Of a stretch of DNA of 25,389 nt, positions 7,451 through 18,038 are shown piece after piece; position 1 is the stretch's first letter, and every line of letters starts with the position of its first letter. This stretch comes from Anaerolineales bacterium (GTDB lineage Bacteria > Chloroflexota > Anaerolineae > Anaerolineales > E44-bin32). The stretch is taken from positions 37,575-62,963 of the forward strand of contig WVZH01000053.1 in the NCBI GenBank assembly GCA_011772595.1, read 5' to 3'. Below the pieces are notes generated by a model that ran no database searches, was not told the DNA's origin, and saw only the letters and a list, made by a program, of their open reading frames with translations. The position numbers and the translations under genes are program-made.

Positions 7451-7510
7451 AAATCACCTCATTCTCCATCCCTGATCAAATCACTTTCTCACCAATTTAT
7501 CGCAAAACAT

Positions 7511-9109
<1,599 letters not shown>

Positions 9110-9322
9110 GTTCAACTCCTGTTGTGCCGTAGGCAAACCAATAATTGGCATTGTTGTTAGGAATAATAGATGTAATTTAATTGTCTACTGATATGGCTGC
9201 AACCAGCGTGTGAATTCCAATGACAACACCAAGGATCACAATAAGAACCTCATTGAACCCCAATCAGCTTTTGTCGAAGTAGACATAACGATTTCATTAC
9301 GAGAATTCCCATAGTAGGTGTC
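9110..9322. other. 213-base gap between the GH2 gene and araB
   Basis: This is the longest break inside the sugar locus. It could house a second promoter for araB-araD. A 28-codon frame at 9177-9263 on the minus strand, from a TTG, would make a hydrophobic segment (LIVILGVVIGIHTLVAAI). It has no ribosome-binding site and resembles the tail of a lost membrane protein more than a gene. I find no copy of the LacI-type operator here and no T-tailed hairpin. Confidence 0.4.
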
Positions 9323-11539
9323 TCATTCAACCACCTCACCCTGGGCATTGAATGTTTGTTCCCAGACGTCGAAACCAGTAGGTCGTTTAATGCGAAAGCT
9401 GATTAAATAATCCTCCTCTGGCATATCAATTTCTATGGTGTCTGCCCAGATCGCAGCAGGAGAGAGATCTGGCAGCAAGACTTGACCCTCAGTGAGCGTT
9501 GAATATCCTTCTAAAGACGTCACTTCCCAAACCAAAGAATACCCCCGCAAGGTGTAAACGGGCATATCCTCTTCCAACGGCCCGCGCGTGACGAATTCGA
9601 CTGCGAAAGCGTCATCTCCCACGCTCGTCACGGATATATCTCGGATGGGTGAATACTGGGCTCTAATTTCATCCCAAACTGGTGATTTATCTCTGTATTC
9701 GTCGACAATCCCCATGATGAATCCACCACCCGAACGGTAATCTTGATAAGTCCAAAAGATCGCCCCAGCCACATACGGCCGGCTGCGGAAGATTTCCATC
9801 TGATCGAATACAACTTGAGAGCGTCGGCGGTAAACTTCCTCAGAGAAAGGTGATAGACCAGGCTCAATGTAGTAGTAACTATCATTGTTCATCCATGTGG
9901 TATCACCCATCCAGGGTGCACTCGTCCATTCTGATTCAAGACCAAACTCAGATATCATCACCACTCTATCTGGCCAGAGTCCATGGATCTGATCTAATGC
10001 TTCGGCAAGGCTCTCCTTTGGGGCAGCCCAGGAACCAGCATATTCATTCATCATCACAAAATCTGTTATCGCCGTTGCATCACGTGCTTGATTGCTCCAA
10101 AGCTGGTAAGAAGCAAACCCTACTGGCCGGGTCGGATCAAGTTCATGCGCCAGCGACACCATCAAGCTAACATATTCCCTACCTCTTGGCGTATTCGAGT
10201 CAAGCTCATTGCCCACGCTCCAAGCCCAGATGGAGGGATGGTTGAATGAAGCGATAATCATCTCTGTAAGCTGCTGCGCAGCCGTCTCTTGTGTATCGCG
10301 ACTCCACAACCGATCTATTTGCCAAGCTGGTATTTCTGGGATGAGCAAAATCCCATTGCGGTCGCAGTAGTCATAAACTGTTTCGTCTTGCGGGTAATGA
10401 ACTGGACGAGAGAACACCATGTTCAGTCTTTTCATATCATCATAATCCGCAACCATAAATGACAAGGGTTCTGCCAACCCATACTGTGGTGAATCAACAT
10501 GGCGGGACATCCCCACCAATCGCACCGGTTCGCCATTCAAAATAAAATGCCCATTGATTAACTCAATCAAACGTGCACCAAAAGTATCTTGCCTGGAATG
10601 TAAAACCCGGCCTTTATTATCTAAGAGGGTCGTGTCCCATATATATAAATTGGGATTATCAAAGTGCCACAACTTGGGTGAAGGGATCACAGCATTCAGG
10701 GTAATTTCAACGCTCTCTCCAGCTGGAACATTGATCCTAATTTCCTGAGGCGCATCAAACACTGTACTGCCTGTATCATCATCAATAACAGTCGCCCTCA
10801 AAAAACCTTCTAAGCGATCAGCTGAAGTATTCCTGACCGAAACTGAAGTTGAAACCGATGCCTCATCCGCTTCATTCCAACCAGTGATGTTGGGTACCGT
10901 GGAAATAAACTGCTGGTCAATATACGTACGGCTGGTGACAATCAACGTCACATTTCTAACGATGCCACCATACGGCCACCAATCGAAGACATCATCTGGA
11001 ACACGATCGGACTTGCGATAATTGTCGACCTTGACGATGAGGGCATTTTGCGATTCTGCCACGACCAAATCACTGACATCAAATTCAAACGGCGTGTACC
11101 CACCTTCATGTTCTCCCAGAAGTGTTCCATTCAACCAGACTGTTGCCTTGTAATAAACCGCGTCAAAATGCAAACGTATGTGTGCACCAGAAATATCGGC
11201 CTCAGGTGTGAAGTCGCGTCGGTACCAGCTGATCCCTACGTAATCCCTATACGCTTCCATCACATTCCAGGTGTGAGGGACCTCAACCAACAACCAATCC
11301 GATGCAACATAACCAGGACTGAACCACTCCTCTTGTTCACCAACATTGTCTCGATCGACTCCAAATCGCCAATCACCCGAAAGAGATTGGGAATCCTGCT
11401 CAACAGCCATTATTTGATTCGAACCGGCGTTCTCCGAAATCTCCGGTTCAACCTTTGCAGAACAGGCAATAAAGCATGAAAAAGCAAAGGAGACTCCAAC
11501 CAATCGAAGGAGAGTAGTCCGACATGAAAATGGCTCCAC
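9323..11539 (-). CDS. GH2-family glycoside hydrolase, lipoprotein
   Basis: The 738-residue protein begins with a basic, hydrophobic signal and an imperfect lipobox FIAC (C26), so it is probably exported and lipid-anchored. It is the only glycosidase here with a signal. GH2 order is clear: sugar-binding domain (GISWYRRDF at 102-110, VWLNGTLLGEHEGGYTPFEF about 134-153), immunoglobulin-like domain, then the barrel with SFNHPSIWAWSVGNELD (431-447), acid/base E445, and VVMISEFGLES with nucleophile E531. It is shorter than LacZ-type enzymes; beta-galactosidase, beta-glucuronidase or a related activity cannot be separated by eye. The start is GTG, three bases after the preceding stop, with a near-perfect GGAGGTGA inside the end of the upstream gene. 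Translation is therefore likely coupled. Confidence 0.9.
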   Translation of the reverse strand: MEPFSCRTTLLRLVGVSFAFSCFIACSAKVEPEISENAGSNQIMAVEQDSQSLSGDWRFGVDRDNVGEQEEWFSPGYVASDWLLVEVPHTWNVMEAYRDYVGISWYRRDFTPEADISGAHIRLHFDAVYYKATVWLNGTLLGEHEGGYTPFEFDVSDLVVAESQNALIVKVDNYRKSDRVPDDVFDWWPYGGIVRNVTLIVTSRTYIDQQFISTVPNITGWNEADEASVSTSVSVRNTSADRLEGFLRATVIDDDTGSTVFDAPQEIRINVPAGESVEITLNAVIPSPKLWHFDNPNLYIWDTTLLDNKGRVLHSRQDTFGARLIELINGHFILNGEPVRLVGMSRHVDSPQYGLAEPLSFMVADYDDMKRLNMVFSRPVHYPQDETVYDYCDRNGILLIPEIPAWQIDRLWSRDTQETAAQQLTEMIIASFNHPSIWAWSVGNELDSNTPRGREYVSLMVSLAHELDPTRPVGFASYQLWSNQARDATAITDFVMMNEYAGSWAAPKESLAEALDQIHGLWPDRVVMISEFGLESEWTSAPWMGDTTWMNNDSYYYIEPGLSPFSEEVYRRRSQVVFDQMEIFRSRPYVAGAIFWTYQDYRSGGGFIMGIVDEYRDKSPVWDEIRAQYSPIRDISVTSVGDDAFAVEFVTRGPLEEDMPVYTLRGYSLVWEVTSLEGYSTLTEGQVLLPDLSPAAIWADTIEIDMPEEDYLISFRIKRPTGFDVWEQTFNAQGEVVE

Positions 11540-11542
11540 AGG

Positions 11543-12634
11543 CTAAGTCACCTCCAGAATGTCAGGTCGCTGATAAGATCTGCCGTTGACCTTTGTAGCG
11601 ATTGTTGGCCAGCCTTCGATTTCAGTAAGGATTTCATTATTCTCTTCGCTGATCAGGATCGTGTCCTCTGACTTGACCCCAGTGATCGATGGGTTCCAGG
11701 CGTAGACCTGACCCAGGGTTACTTCCTCGGTCGAATCTGGCCGGGCGAGATATTCTCGCGGCTCATAACCAACTGGTCCACCCTGGTGGTGTTTCTTCCA
11801 TTCATCGGGGAAGCCCATTGCGGCGTACTCATTGACGGCATGTTGAAAGATCTCACCTACCCTTTTACCTGGTCTGGTCTGCTCAATAAAATGAGCATCA
11901 ATATGGGCCGTTGCGTTTGCCTTTTGCCGTACTTCTTCCGGCACAGCCCCGAAATGCACCAACCGGGTGATTGAACAAACCAATCCTTTCCAGCGCCCGC
12001 AGAAGATCAGCATTGCATACCGCTGTAATTTCTTTGCTGTGGGCAGTGGGTGCCGGTATGCAAATATCCTTTCGTCCGTGCCTACCAGGTTCACGGTCAT
12101 CTGTACGCCCCGCTTTTCCAACTCATGCGCCATCATGCCAGCGATTTCGAATTCTGTCATGCCGGGTCGGACGCTGTGCGCGGCTGCATTCATCGCCTGT
12201 GCACACTGGCGTCCTAGCACTCTAAAATGTTCTCCAGCAGATGGAGTAAGAACTGCCCTGGTTCTTGCCAATGCCTCCGACAAGTCTTTGTATCTCGTTC
12301 CGGAGATGTCGGTTCCAGTTTTTAATCCCCGGGTGAGATCAGCGATTACATCATTTTGTTGGTACCAGAGGGTTTCAATGATCTCCCACCCCTGGTTTTC
12401 CAGCTTTTCTTCCACGCTCATCCTGGGGCGTTCAATGTTATTCGTCACCAGGAATTTCTTCTCACTCGTGATCACCAGAGAAGCCTCACCGGTTGTCGAA
12501 GCGATATTGATATACGAAGCTGCACCGCAAGTCGCCCAAGAAAAACTGCTCACCGTATGCAGGACAAGGGCATCAATCTTGTGCACCGCCATAAACTCAT
12601 TGATCACCAGTTGTTTTTCTTCGAATTCATTCAT
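11543..12634 (-). CDS. M24 (aminopeptidase P/creatinase-fold) family protein lacking metal ligands
   Basis: The 363 residues have the two-domain layout of aminopeptidase P/creatinase: an N-terminal domain to about 130, then the 'pita-bread' domain. Aligned by eye to E. coli aminopeptidase P, both aspartates of the D-x10-D metal motif are gone (I210 and S221, in AMLIFCGRWKGLVCSITR), and the first glutamate is N314 (VYAWNPSIT). A histidine (H282/H283 in KHHQGG) and the last glutamate (E323 in KSEDTILI) remain. A working dinuclear metallopeptidase is therefore unlikely. A metal-independent hydrolase, as creatinase is, or a binding protein is more likely. It overlaps the GH5 gene by 8 bases and is followed after 3 bases by the GH2 gene, so it is embedded in the operon. 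Confidence 0.85.
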   Translation of the reverse strand: MNEFEEKQLVINEFMAVHKIDALVLHTVSSFSWATCGAASYINIASTTGEASLVITSEKKFLVTNNIERPRMSVEEKLENQGWEIIETLWYQQNDVIADLTRGLKTGTDISGTRYKDLSEALARTRAVLTPSAGEHFRVLGRQCAQAMNAAAHSVRPGMTEFEIAGMMAHELEKRGVQMTVNLVGTDERIFAYRHPLPTAKKLQRYAMLIFCGRWKGLVCSITRLVHFGAVPEEVRQKANATAHIDAHFIEQTRPGKRVGEIFQHAVNEYAAMGFPDEWKKHHQGGPVGYEPREYLARPDSTEEVTLGQVYAWNPSITGVKSEDTILISEENNEILTEIEGWPTIATKVNGRSYQRPDILEVT

Positions 12635-14033
12635 GTTTGTTTTCGCCTGCAGTTGTTTCCCTGATCAAATTAATCAGCCCTACCCTCACCTCACATTCCT
12701 CCAGGGAAAAAGATTTCATCAAGTGCTTGATTCCTTCGTCAGTAATTCCTCGAAACTGTGATGCAAACGCGGGCTGTAGGTATTGTGATATCAACCCATC
12801 GCATATTCGCCACTGAATTTGTTCTGCAAATTCGTCCCAATACCCTGGCATTTCCTTAACGATAGAAAGTATCTGCTTGCTTAGTACTTCAATGGCATCA
12901 TCAATCTCTGCCGGTTTTCTCTCAATCCAATGATCACACCGCAAGGCAGTCTTCACCCTACGTACAGGCTCCGTTTTTCGCATCCAGTCAGAATCTTTTT
13001 TGGGAGAAACCACCCCCATCAAACCAATGTCCTTGTAATTCCAAATCGTCCAGTGATCCCTAAATTCTTCAATGATGTTGAGCATATCCGCCATCACTTT
13101 CAAGCGTGATTTTTCCAGAACAGGGTCAGAGTAGATCGGGCCAAACTCCCCCAGCCAATGCGGCACGCCATGGCGTTGGCTGAACTCCCGCCGCCCCTCG
13201 TATTCACGCCTTAGCTGATCCTTGTCGTAATAAATACCAGCGAACTCACCAGGATATTCCCCCAGATCAGTACCTGGCAGCACATACAGGTGGCTGCTGT
13301 AAACAGCATTATCATCGAAGGGGTGGTTCAATCCATCAAACTGTTGGGAATCCCGGTTGCCTTCATAGAACAAGATGTGATCGGGATCAATTTCCCGAAT
13401 CGCCTGTGTTACCCGTTCGTAATACTGATTGAGCCATTTGATTTCGGTTGTGTTGGGTTCATTCGCCAGGTTATAACCGGCGATAAATTCCTCTCCTCGA
13501 TATCGGCAGGCAATTTCTTCCCACAAAGCAACCGCACGGTCTTCGAATACCTTTTGCCCCCAAAACAATGCCGAATTTGTGAAATTATCGGAATGCCAAC
13601 CGCTATTCTGCCAACCCTGGACAGCATGCAAATCGAGGATCATGTACAGGTTGTGATTGCGACCCCAGGCTACCAACTGATCCAGATACTTAAAACCCGA
13701 TTCCTTGTATGCATACGGACTGTCATCAGATTCAAATTCTCGATAATTAAGTGCCACCCGGACGGTATTACAACCAAGGTCCCTAATAAATTTCACATCT
13801 TCTTCCTTAAAAAAGTGTTTTCGATATTCTGTGAAAAAGTGTGCGGCGCGCTCCAAACCCAATTCATTTGCTATCGCTTCCCGCATCCCGGCTTCGTGGC
13901 CCGGATAGCCAAGCATGAAGTTTTCCATATGCAGATAACCACCCAGGCAAAAACCTCGCAGCCGGACTTCCTGCTCCTGCTGATTAAATATCTTCTCTCC
14001 ATCTACCTTTAAAAAATTTTTGCCTAATGACAT
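12627..14033 (-). CDS. GH5-family glycoside hydrolase (cytoplasmic)
   Basis: Starting at the ATG at 14033, which follows GGAGGG closely, the protein has 468 residues and no signal peptide. The (beta/alpha)8 barrel is recognisable from LRGFCLGGYL (25-34), NTVRVALNYREF (89-100), MILDLHAVQGWQ (131-142), GYNLANEPN (187-195) with acid/base E192, and PHWLGEFGP (291-299) with nucleophile E296. Cellulase-type GH5 enzymes show the same NEP and GEFG motifs. Here a cytosolic exo-acting beta-glycosidase on imported oligosaccharides is more plausible than a polysaccharide endo-enzyme. An extra C-terminal helical part (about 390-468) is not typical of the catalytic domain. An in-frame start at 14084 would add 17 residues without support. 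Confidence 0.87.
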   Translation of the reverse strand: MSLGKNFLKVDGEKIFNQQEQEVRLRGFCLGGYLHMENFMLGYPGHEAGMREAIANELGLERAAHFFTEYRKHFFKEEDVKFIRDLGCNTVRVALNYREFESDDSPYAYKESGFKYLDQLVAWGRNHNLYMILDLHAVQGWQNSGWHSDNFTNSALFWGQKVFEDRAVALWEEIACRYRGEEFIAGYNLANEPNTTEIKWLNQYYERVTQAIREIDPDHILFYEGNRDSQQFDGLNHPFDDNAVYSSHLYVLPGTDLGEYPGEFAGIYYDKDQLRREYEGRREFSQRHGVPHWLGEFGPIYSDPVLEKSRLKVMADMLNIIEEFRDHWTIWNYKDIGLMGVVSPKKDSDWMRKTEPVRRVKTALRCDHWIERKPAEIDDAIEVLSKQILSIVKEMPGYWDEFAEQIQWRICDGLISQYLQPAFASQFRGITDEGIKHLMKSFSLEECEVRVGLINLIRETTAGENKHE

Positions 14034-14058
14034 TTTCCCTCCAATCCAAACCGAATTA

Positions 14059-15117
14059 TCAATATCGTGTTTGTATAATCGCATCTACCATTGCCCAGAA
14101 GTTTTCCAGTGGTGTATCCAATTGCACCGCGTGCGTGGGGGCAATGACCAACCCTCCGTCATATCCAACCGTTTCCAAACGAAGTTTCACTTCGCTGGCG
14201 ACTTCTTCCGGCGAACCAAATGGAAGCGTGTGTTGTTCATCAATCGTGCCCCAGAAGCTTAGTTGGTCACCAAAATCTTGCTTCAGTTTGGCCGGTTCCA
14301 TAGATGCAGGTTGTACTGGGTTGAGCACGTCAATGCCAATCTCGATCAATTCCGGTATGATCGCTTCAACATTACCATCTGTGTGATATGCAATTTTCAA
14401 ATCTGGGGCGATTTCCTTCACATCACTAATGATTATTTTCATCCTGGGTTTCAGGTACTTCCGCCACATCTCGGCTGAGATTATCATCCTATTCTGCGCG
14501 CCGACATCATCTCCCAGGAAAATCATATCCACGCCAATTTCCGCCAGCTTTTTCGCAATGAACAGATGATAGTGAAAGGGGATATCCAACAATCGATAGG
14601 CGATCTCTGGATCACAGGCCATATCCATCATCATCTGTTCAAATCCCCGCAACGCCCAAGCGGTTTCAAATATGGTTGTATGGACCTGACCGACAATCCA
14701 GTATTCTGCTGCAGCCTCTCGAACCAATTCTTCAACGGCATCGTACAGCTCAGCTCGATTGGGATCTGGCGCCTGATAATGTTTTATAGCTGAGTTTTCG
14801 GCCAGAGGGTGACTGCAGATCTCAGTGTAATGGCCGATGCCAAATGGCGTTTCATAGGGTTGTATCTGCCAACCAATCCCCCATTCATCGACATATGGCT
14901 TATCATCCAAATAATAGGAAGTTGACCACCCAAGCGAAGCCACGCGCATATCGCCAGAGATGACTTGTTCAGCCTCTTCACTCGGAATGTCCTTCATCCG
15001 ACTAGCCAAATCTTCCTCGAGGCGAGAATAAAACTCAGGCGTATATCCCATCTGCACCGGGCAACGGTCGGGTATTTGATGATTGAGTGCAAGCTCAACA
15101 CGCTCTCTTGGTTTCAA
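14059..15117 (-). CDS. URO-D superfamily protein without the corrinoid-methyltransferase zinc cysteines
   Basis: The 352 residues have the uroporphyrinogen decarboxylase fold signature: MKPRERVELALNHQIPDRCPV at the N-terminus, LGDDVGAQNRMIIS (201-214), then YHTDGNVEAIIPELIEIGID (244-263), GTIDEQHTLPFGSPEEV (290-306) and GGLVIAPTHAVQLDTPLENF (321-340). Methylcobamide methyltransferases of this superfamily use H-x-C plus a later Cys for zinc. Here H245 is followed by T-D, and the later position is T/H (328-329), so that zinc site is absent. True HemE is unlikely, because there are no heme genes and the N-terminus differs. It starts with TTG, with AAAGGTG about eight bases ahead. A role in sugar metabolism is suggested by position only. 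Confidence 0.8.
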   Translation of the reverse strand: MKPRERVELALNHQIPDRCPVQMGYTPEFYSRLEEDLASRMKDIPSEEAEQVISGDMRVASLGWSTSYYLDDKPYVDEWGIGWQIQPYETPFGIGHYTEICSHPLAENSAIKHYQAPDPNRAELYDAVEELVREAAAEYWIVGQVHTTIFETAWALRGFEQMMMDMACDPEIAYRLLDIPFHYHLFIAKKLAEIGVDMIFLGDDVGAQNRMIISAEMWRKYLKPRMKIIISDVKEIAPDLKIAYHTDGNVEAIIPELIEIGIDVLNPVQPASMEPAKLKQDFGDQLSFWGTIDEQHTLPFGSPEEVASEVKLRLETVGYDGGLVIAPTHAVQLDTPLENFWAMVDAIIQTRY

Positions 15118-15145
15118 TTTCAGGCACCTTTTGTCACCTCAGAGA

Positions 15146-17161
15146 TCAGTCCGACAATATCAACACCCCAAAAGGTGGAATACCCACGGTCTCGTGGATG
15201 ATCTCGCCATTCAGTACATTAGAATAGCTGTTCTCCAAGTGAATATTATGTTCTTGCTGCGTATGGTTGAGTATGAACAACAAACGCCGGTTTCCCTTCC
15301 AACGCACTGTCACTTCGACGCCATCCGGCGCAGCTATCGGGGACTCAATCCCAGCCAGATTGACCAGCCATTGAGCGATATCTTTGTAATACTCATAATT
15401 TCCCAGGGCACCTAAATAAAGCACTTTCCCTTTACCAAATTCGTTCAGCGAAGCGGCAGGTTGGTCGGCGATAAAGTCCTTACTGTAATGTCCTATCGGC
15501 TGCCCTTGTTGGAGTGACAATACATCCGCCCATATCGGTACGGGATAATTCCCATCCAGAGTAACGTGTGAAAATTTAATTTCATTTTCTTCATATTCTG
15601 GCAAGGAAAGGTATTCTTCTACTTCTATCCCACTCATCTTCGCCGCCAGCCCGGGGAGCTTCATATTTACTACGGCATTGTGCAGGTTTTTGACTCCTGT
15701 CAAGCCGGTCAACACAACCATCCCCCCCTTTTCTGCAAACCTTTCCAGATTTGTAATCGTTTCTTCACTTAGCACATACATGAGAGGCACAATTACGAGT
15801 TTGTAGCCAGAGAGTCGATCTTTCTCCGAGACGATATCCACACCAATATTCTGAGTATGGAAAGCCTTGTAGATGTCCCCGATTTGCTGTTCATAGTGCA
15901 GTTTGGGATTGACCTGCTGGATCTGGAACGCAAAACGGGCGTCATAAGACTGCATGATCGCCACTGCGGGTTTCATCACTGCGCCGTTGATTTGCTCGCC
16001 AATCAGGCTGATCTCAGCGCCCATCCTGGCGATTTCTTCATAGCGACGTCCTGGAATCCCGTGATGATTTAATACACCGTGCCAATATTGCTCTGTACCA
16101 AAACGACAGGTGCGCCACCGGAAAAAGATGATTCCGTCTGCGCCATGAGCAATGCCTTGGTATGCCCACAAGCGCAGTTCACCCGGTTTTGTGGCTGCGG
16201 CCACATGCTCCCATCCTCCCGGTCCCGATTGCTGCTCCATCACCCAAAAGTTTTGTTTTTTCAAGCCCCGCATGGCATCATGATTAAGCGCCGCATTACT
16301 CGGATCCACATCCGCATCCATCGTCCACTGCATGCGGGCGTAGTTATCCCATGAGACGAAATCCAGATTTTTAGCAAGATCGAAATAGTTCAAGTTCTTG
16401 TATTTAAATCCCATAAAGTTGTGGGTGATAAAGTGCTTCGGACACTTTTCCCGCAGGATATTCATTTGCAGGTCCTGATAAGTCACATAAACATCACTCA
16501 TAAATCGAAAATAATCCAATGCCAGGCCTGGGTTGGGCGAACTATCCATCGGGTGGTAACCAAGCTGAACTGGCACTGGTATTTGCGACCATTCCCCATA
16601 CACATGTCCCCAAAAGATCGTTCCCCACTTTTCATTTACCTCATCGAGATTTGCATAGCGCGTCTGCAGCCATTTGTGGAATTCCCCCCTGCAAATATCA
16701 CAGAAACAGCGTGCCCCAAATTCATTGTCGATCTGCCAGCCAATCACCGCAGGATGATCTTTGTATCGCTCCGCCATTTGGGTGACGATCCGTTCTGTGT
16801 GCTGATGATAAAGCGGGTGGTTAGGACAGTATTCCCGCCGGTTGCCGTACCCCAGCCGAACACCGTTCTCCTTTACAATGAACAGCTCACCGTCTTTAGC
16901 CATCAACCAGGGAGGCGGAGAAGCCGTCGGTGTTCCCAACACGATCTGAATATCTAGCTCCGCAAGGATATCTATCGCCCGATCCAGCCAGTCAAAATTA
17001 AAATGACCTTCCCGCGTCTCAATTTTTGCCCAGGCGAATTCTGCCAGACGGACGATATTAAACCCAGCGGCTTTCATCAATTTTGCGTCTTCCGACCAGC
17101 GTTCTTCTGGCCAGTGCTCCGGGTAATAATCTGTCCCAAAGAAGAACTTCGAAAATTTCAT
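15146..17161 (-). CDS. GH42 beta-galactosidase / alpha-L-arabinopyranosidase-type
   Basis: The 671-residue cytosolic enzyme has the standard GH42 layout. FFGTDYYPEHWPEERW opens the barrel. Acid/base E147 lies in GWQIDNEFG and nucleophile E309 in FWVMEQQSG. A four-cysteine zinc cluster is present (C112 in EYCPNHP; C152, C154 and C157 in RCFCDIC). A Rossmann-like trimerisation domain and a small C-terminal beta domain follow. Family members release terminal beta-D-galactose and some also alpha-L-arabinopyranose, which suits an arabinose locus. The ATG overlaps the stop of the preceding aldo/keto reductase remnant as ATGA, with GGAGG four bases ahead, so coupling to that now-broken frame is expected. 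The gene itself is intact. Confidence 0.95.
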   Translation of the reverse strand: MKFSKFFFGTDYYPEHWPEERWSEDAKLMKAAGFNIVRLAEFAWAKIETREGHFNFDWLDRAIDILAELDIQIVLGTPTASPPPWLMAKDGELFIVKENGVRLGYGNRREYCPNHPLYHQHTERIVTQMAERYKDHPAVIGWQIDNEFGARCFCDICRGEFHKWLQTRYANLDEVNEKWGTIFWGHVYGEWSQIPVPVQLGYHPMDSSPNPGLALDYFRFMSDVYVTYQDLQMNILREKCPKHFITHNFMGFKYKNLNYFDLAKNLDFVSWDNYARMQWTMDADVDPSNAALNHDAMRGLKKQNFWVMEQQSGPGGWEHVAAATKPGELRLWAYQGIAHGADGIIFFRWRTCRFGTEQYWHGVLNHHGIPGRRYEEIARMGAEISLIGEQINGAVMKPAVAIMQSYDARFAFQIQQVNPKLHYEQQIGDIYKAFHTQNIGVDIVSEKDRLSGYKLVIVPLMYVLSEETITNLERFAEKGGMVVLTGLTGVKNLHNAVVNMKLPGLAAKMSGIEVEEYLSLPEYEENEIKFSHVTLDGNYPVPIWADVLSLQQGQPIGHYSKDFIADQPAASLNEFGKGKVLYLGALGNYEYYKDIAQWLVNLAGIESPIAAPDGVEVTVRWKGNRRLLFILNHTQQEHNIHLENSYSNVLNGEIIHETVGIPPFGVLILSD

Positions 17162-18024
17162 GTATCCTCCACTTCAAATATGGGCATTTGCTTGCAGCTG
17201 TCCTCTATCAATGCCGCTTGGGTCTCCAGGTTCATCGGCGTAAATTTCTCGCAGGCCTCCACCACGATTGGCAGCAGGTTAATATCCGCTGCGGTACAGA
17301 TGCCCGTCACGTCCTGTGATAAAGCAAAATCAATCCCATTTTGGATCTCTTCAGGAGTGTCAAAAGGCCCATACCAGGTTGTATAGTTTTTTTCCCGCTC
17401 GCCCCACGCCCCCTTGGCAATCACCTTGATGATCATCGTGCCAACATCCTCGTCTTTGCAGCGGGAAAGCAATTCCTCAGTTTTCGCTTTGTAATTGGCA
17501 TTGGAAAAGAAATTCGGGTTGATCGGTAATAACGCGCTGTCAAATGGGAATGGATTTAAGGCTTCCAGCAGCAATCCTGGGGGTTTCCAGCCGTGACTGG
17601 TAATGCCATTGTATTTCGTCAATCCTTCTTCCTGCGCCTCGAGAACCGCCTCTGACGCCCCGTTTTTTGACATATCCGCATCTAGCTCATCGAGTGTCGT
17701 CACGGCATGCAGTTGATACAAATCAAAATGGTCCAGATGTATTCTCTCAAGCTAAATACGGAGCTCGGCGGCTGCATCATCTTTTTCGCGCGCCATTGTT
17801 TTTCAGCCCACAAAATATTTTCCACGCTGTCTCTCTAGCCAAACCCCCATTCTTGCTTCTGCATCTCCGTATCCAGGGGCGATATCGATATGGTTGATCT
17901 CAGTGCTGAGCAGATAATTCATAACTTCATCTGCTTTTTCCTGGTCAATTTAGTAGAATGCGGCTGCCCCAAAAATCGCCACTGAACTCAAGTGTCCAGT
18001 ACGCCCAAATCGTCTTTTTTCCAT
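17158..18024 (-). pseudogene. Aldo/keto reductase, broken by three in-frame stops
   Basis: One continuous frame of 289 codons starts at an ATG at 18024 (MEKRRFGRTGHLSSVAIFGA) and ends at 17158. It is cut by TAA (17950-17952, codon 25), TGA (17803-17805, codon 74) and TAG (17752-17754, codon 91). No frameshift is needed anywhere. The aldo/keto reductase tetrad is kept at the expected places: D47 and Y52 (HIDIAPGYG), K75 just after the TGA, and H106 (FDLYQLHAV). Three different stop codons rule out simple recoding of one codon. The product would have been an NADPH-dependent reductase of the YccK/YhdN-like, (beta/alpha)8 type. The 3' end overlaps the GH42 start, which may keep the frame partly translated. 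Confidence 0.88.
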
Positions 18025-18038
18025 TTTCTCAACTCTCA

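Noticed and set aside
9177..9263. 28-codon hydrophobic minus-strand ORF starting with TTG
   Set aside because: There is no ribosome-binding site and no partner gene. It could be the remnant of a membrane protein but cannot be supported as a gene; it is mentioned in the gap description only.
11967..12761. 264-codon plus-strand ORF opposite the M24 and GH5 genes
   Set aside because: It is antisense to two well-supported genes, has no domain and is Ser/Cys/Arg-rich as expected for a shadow frame.
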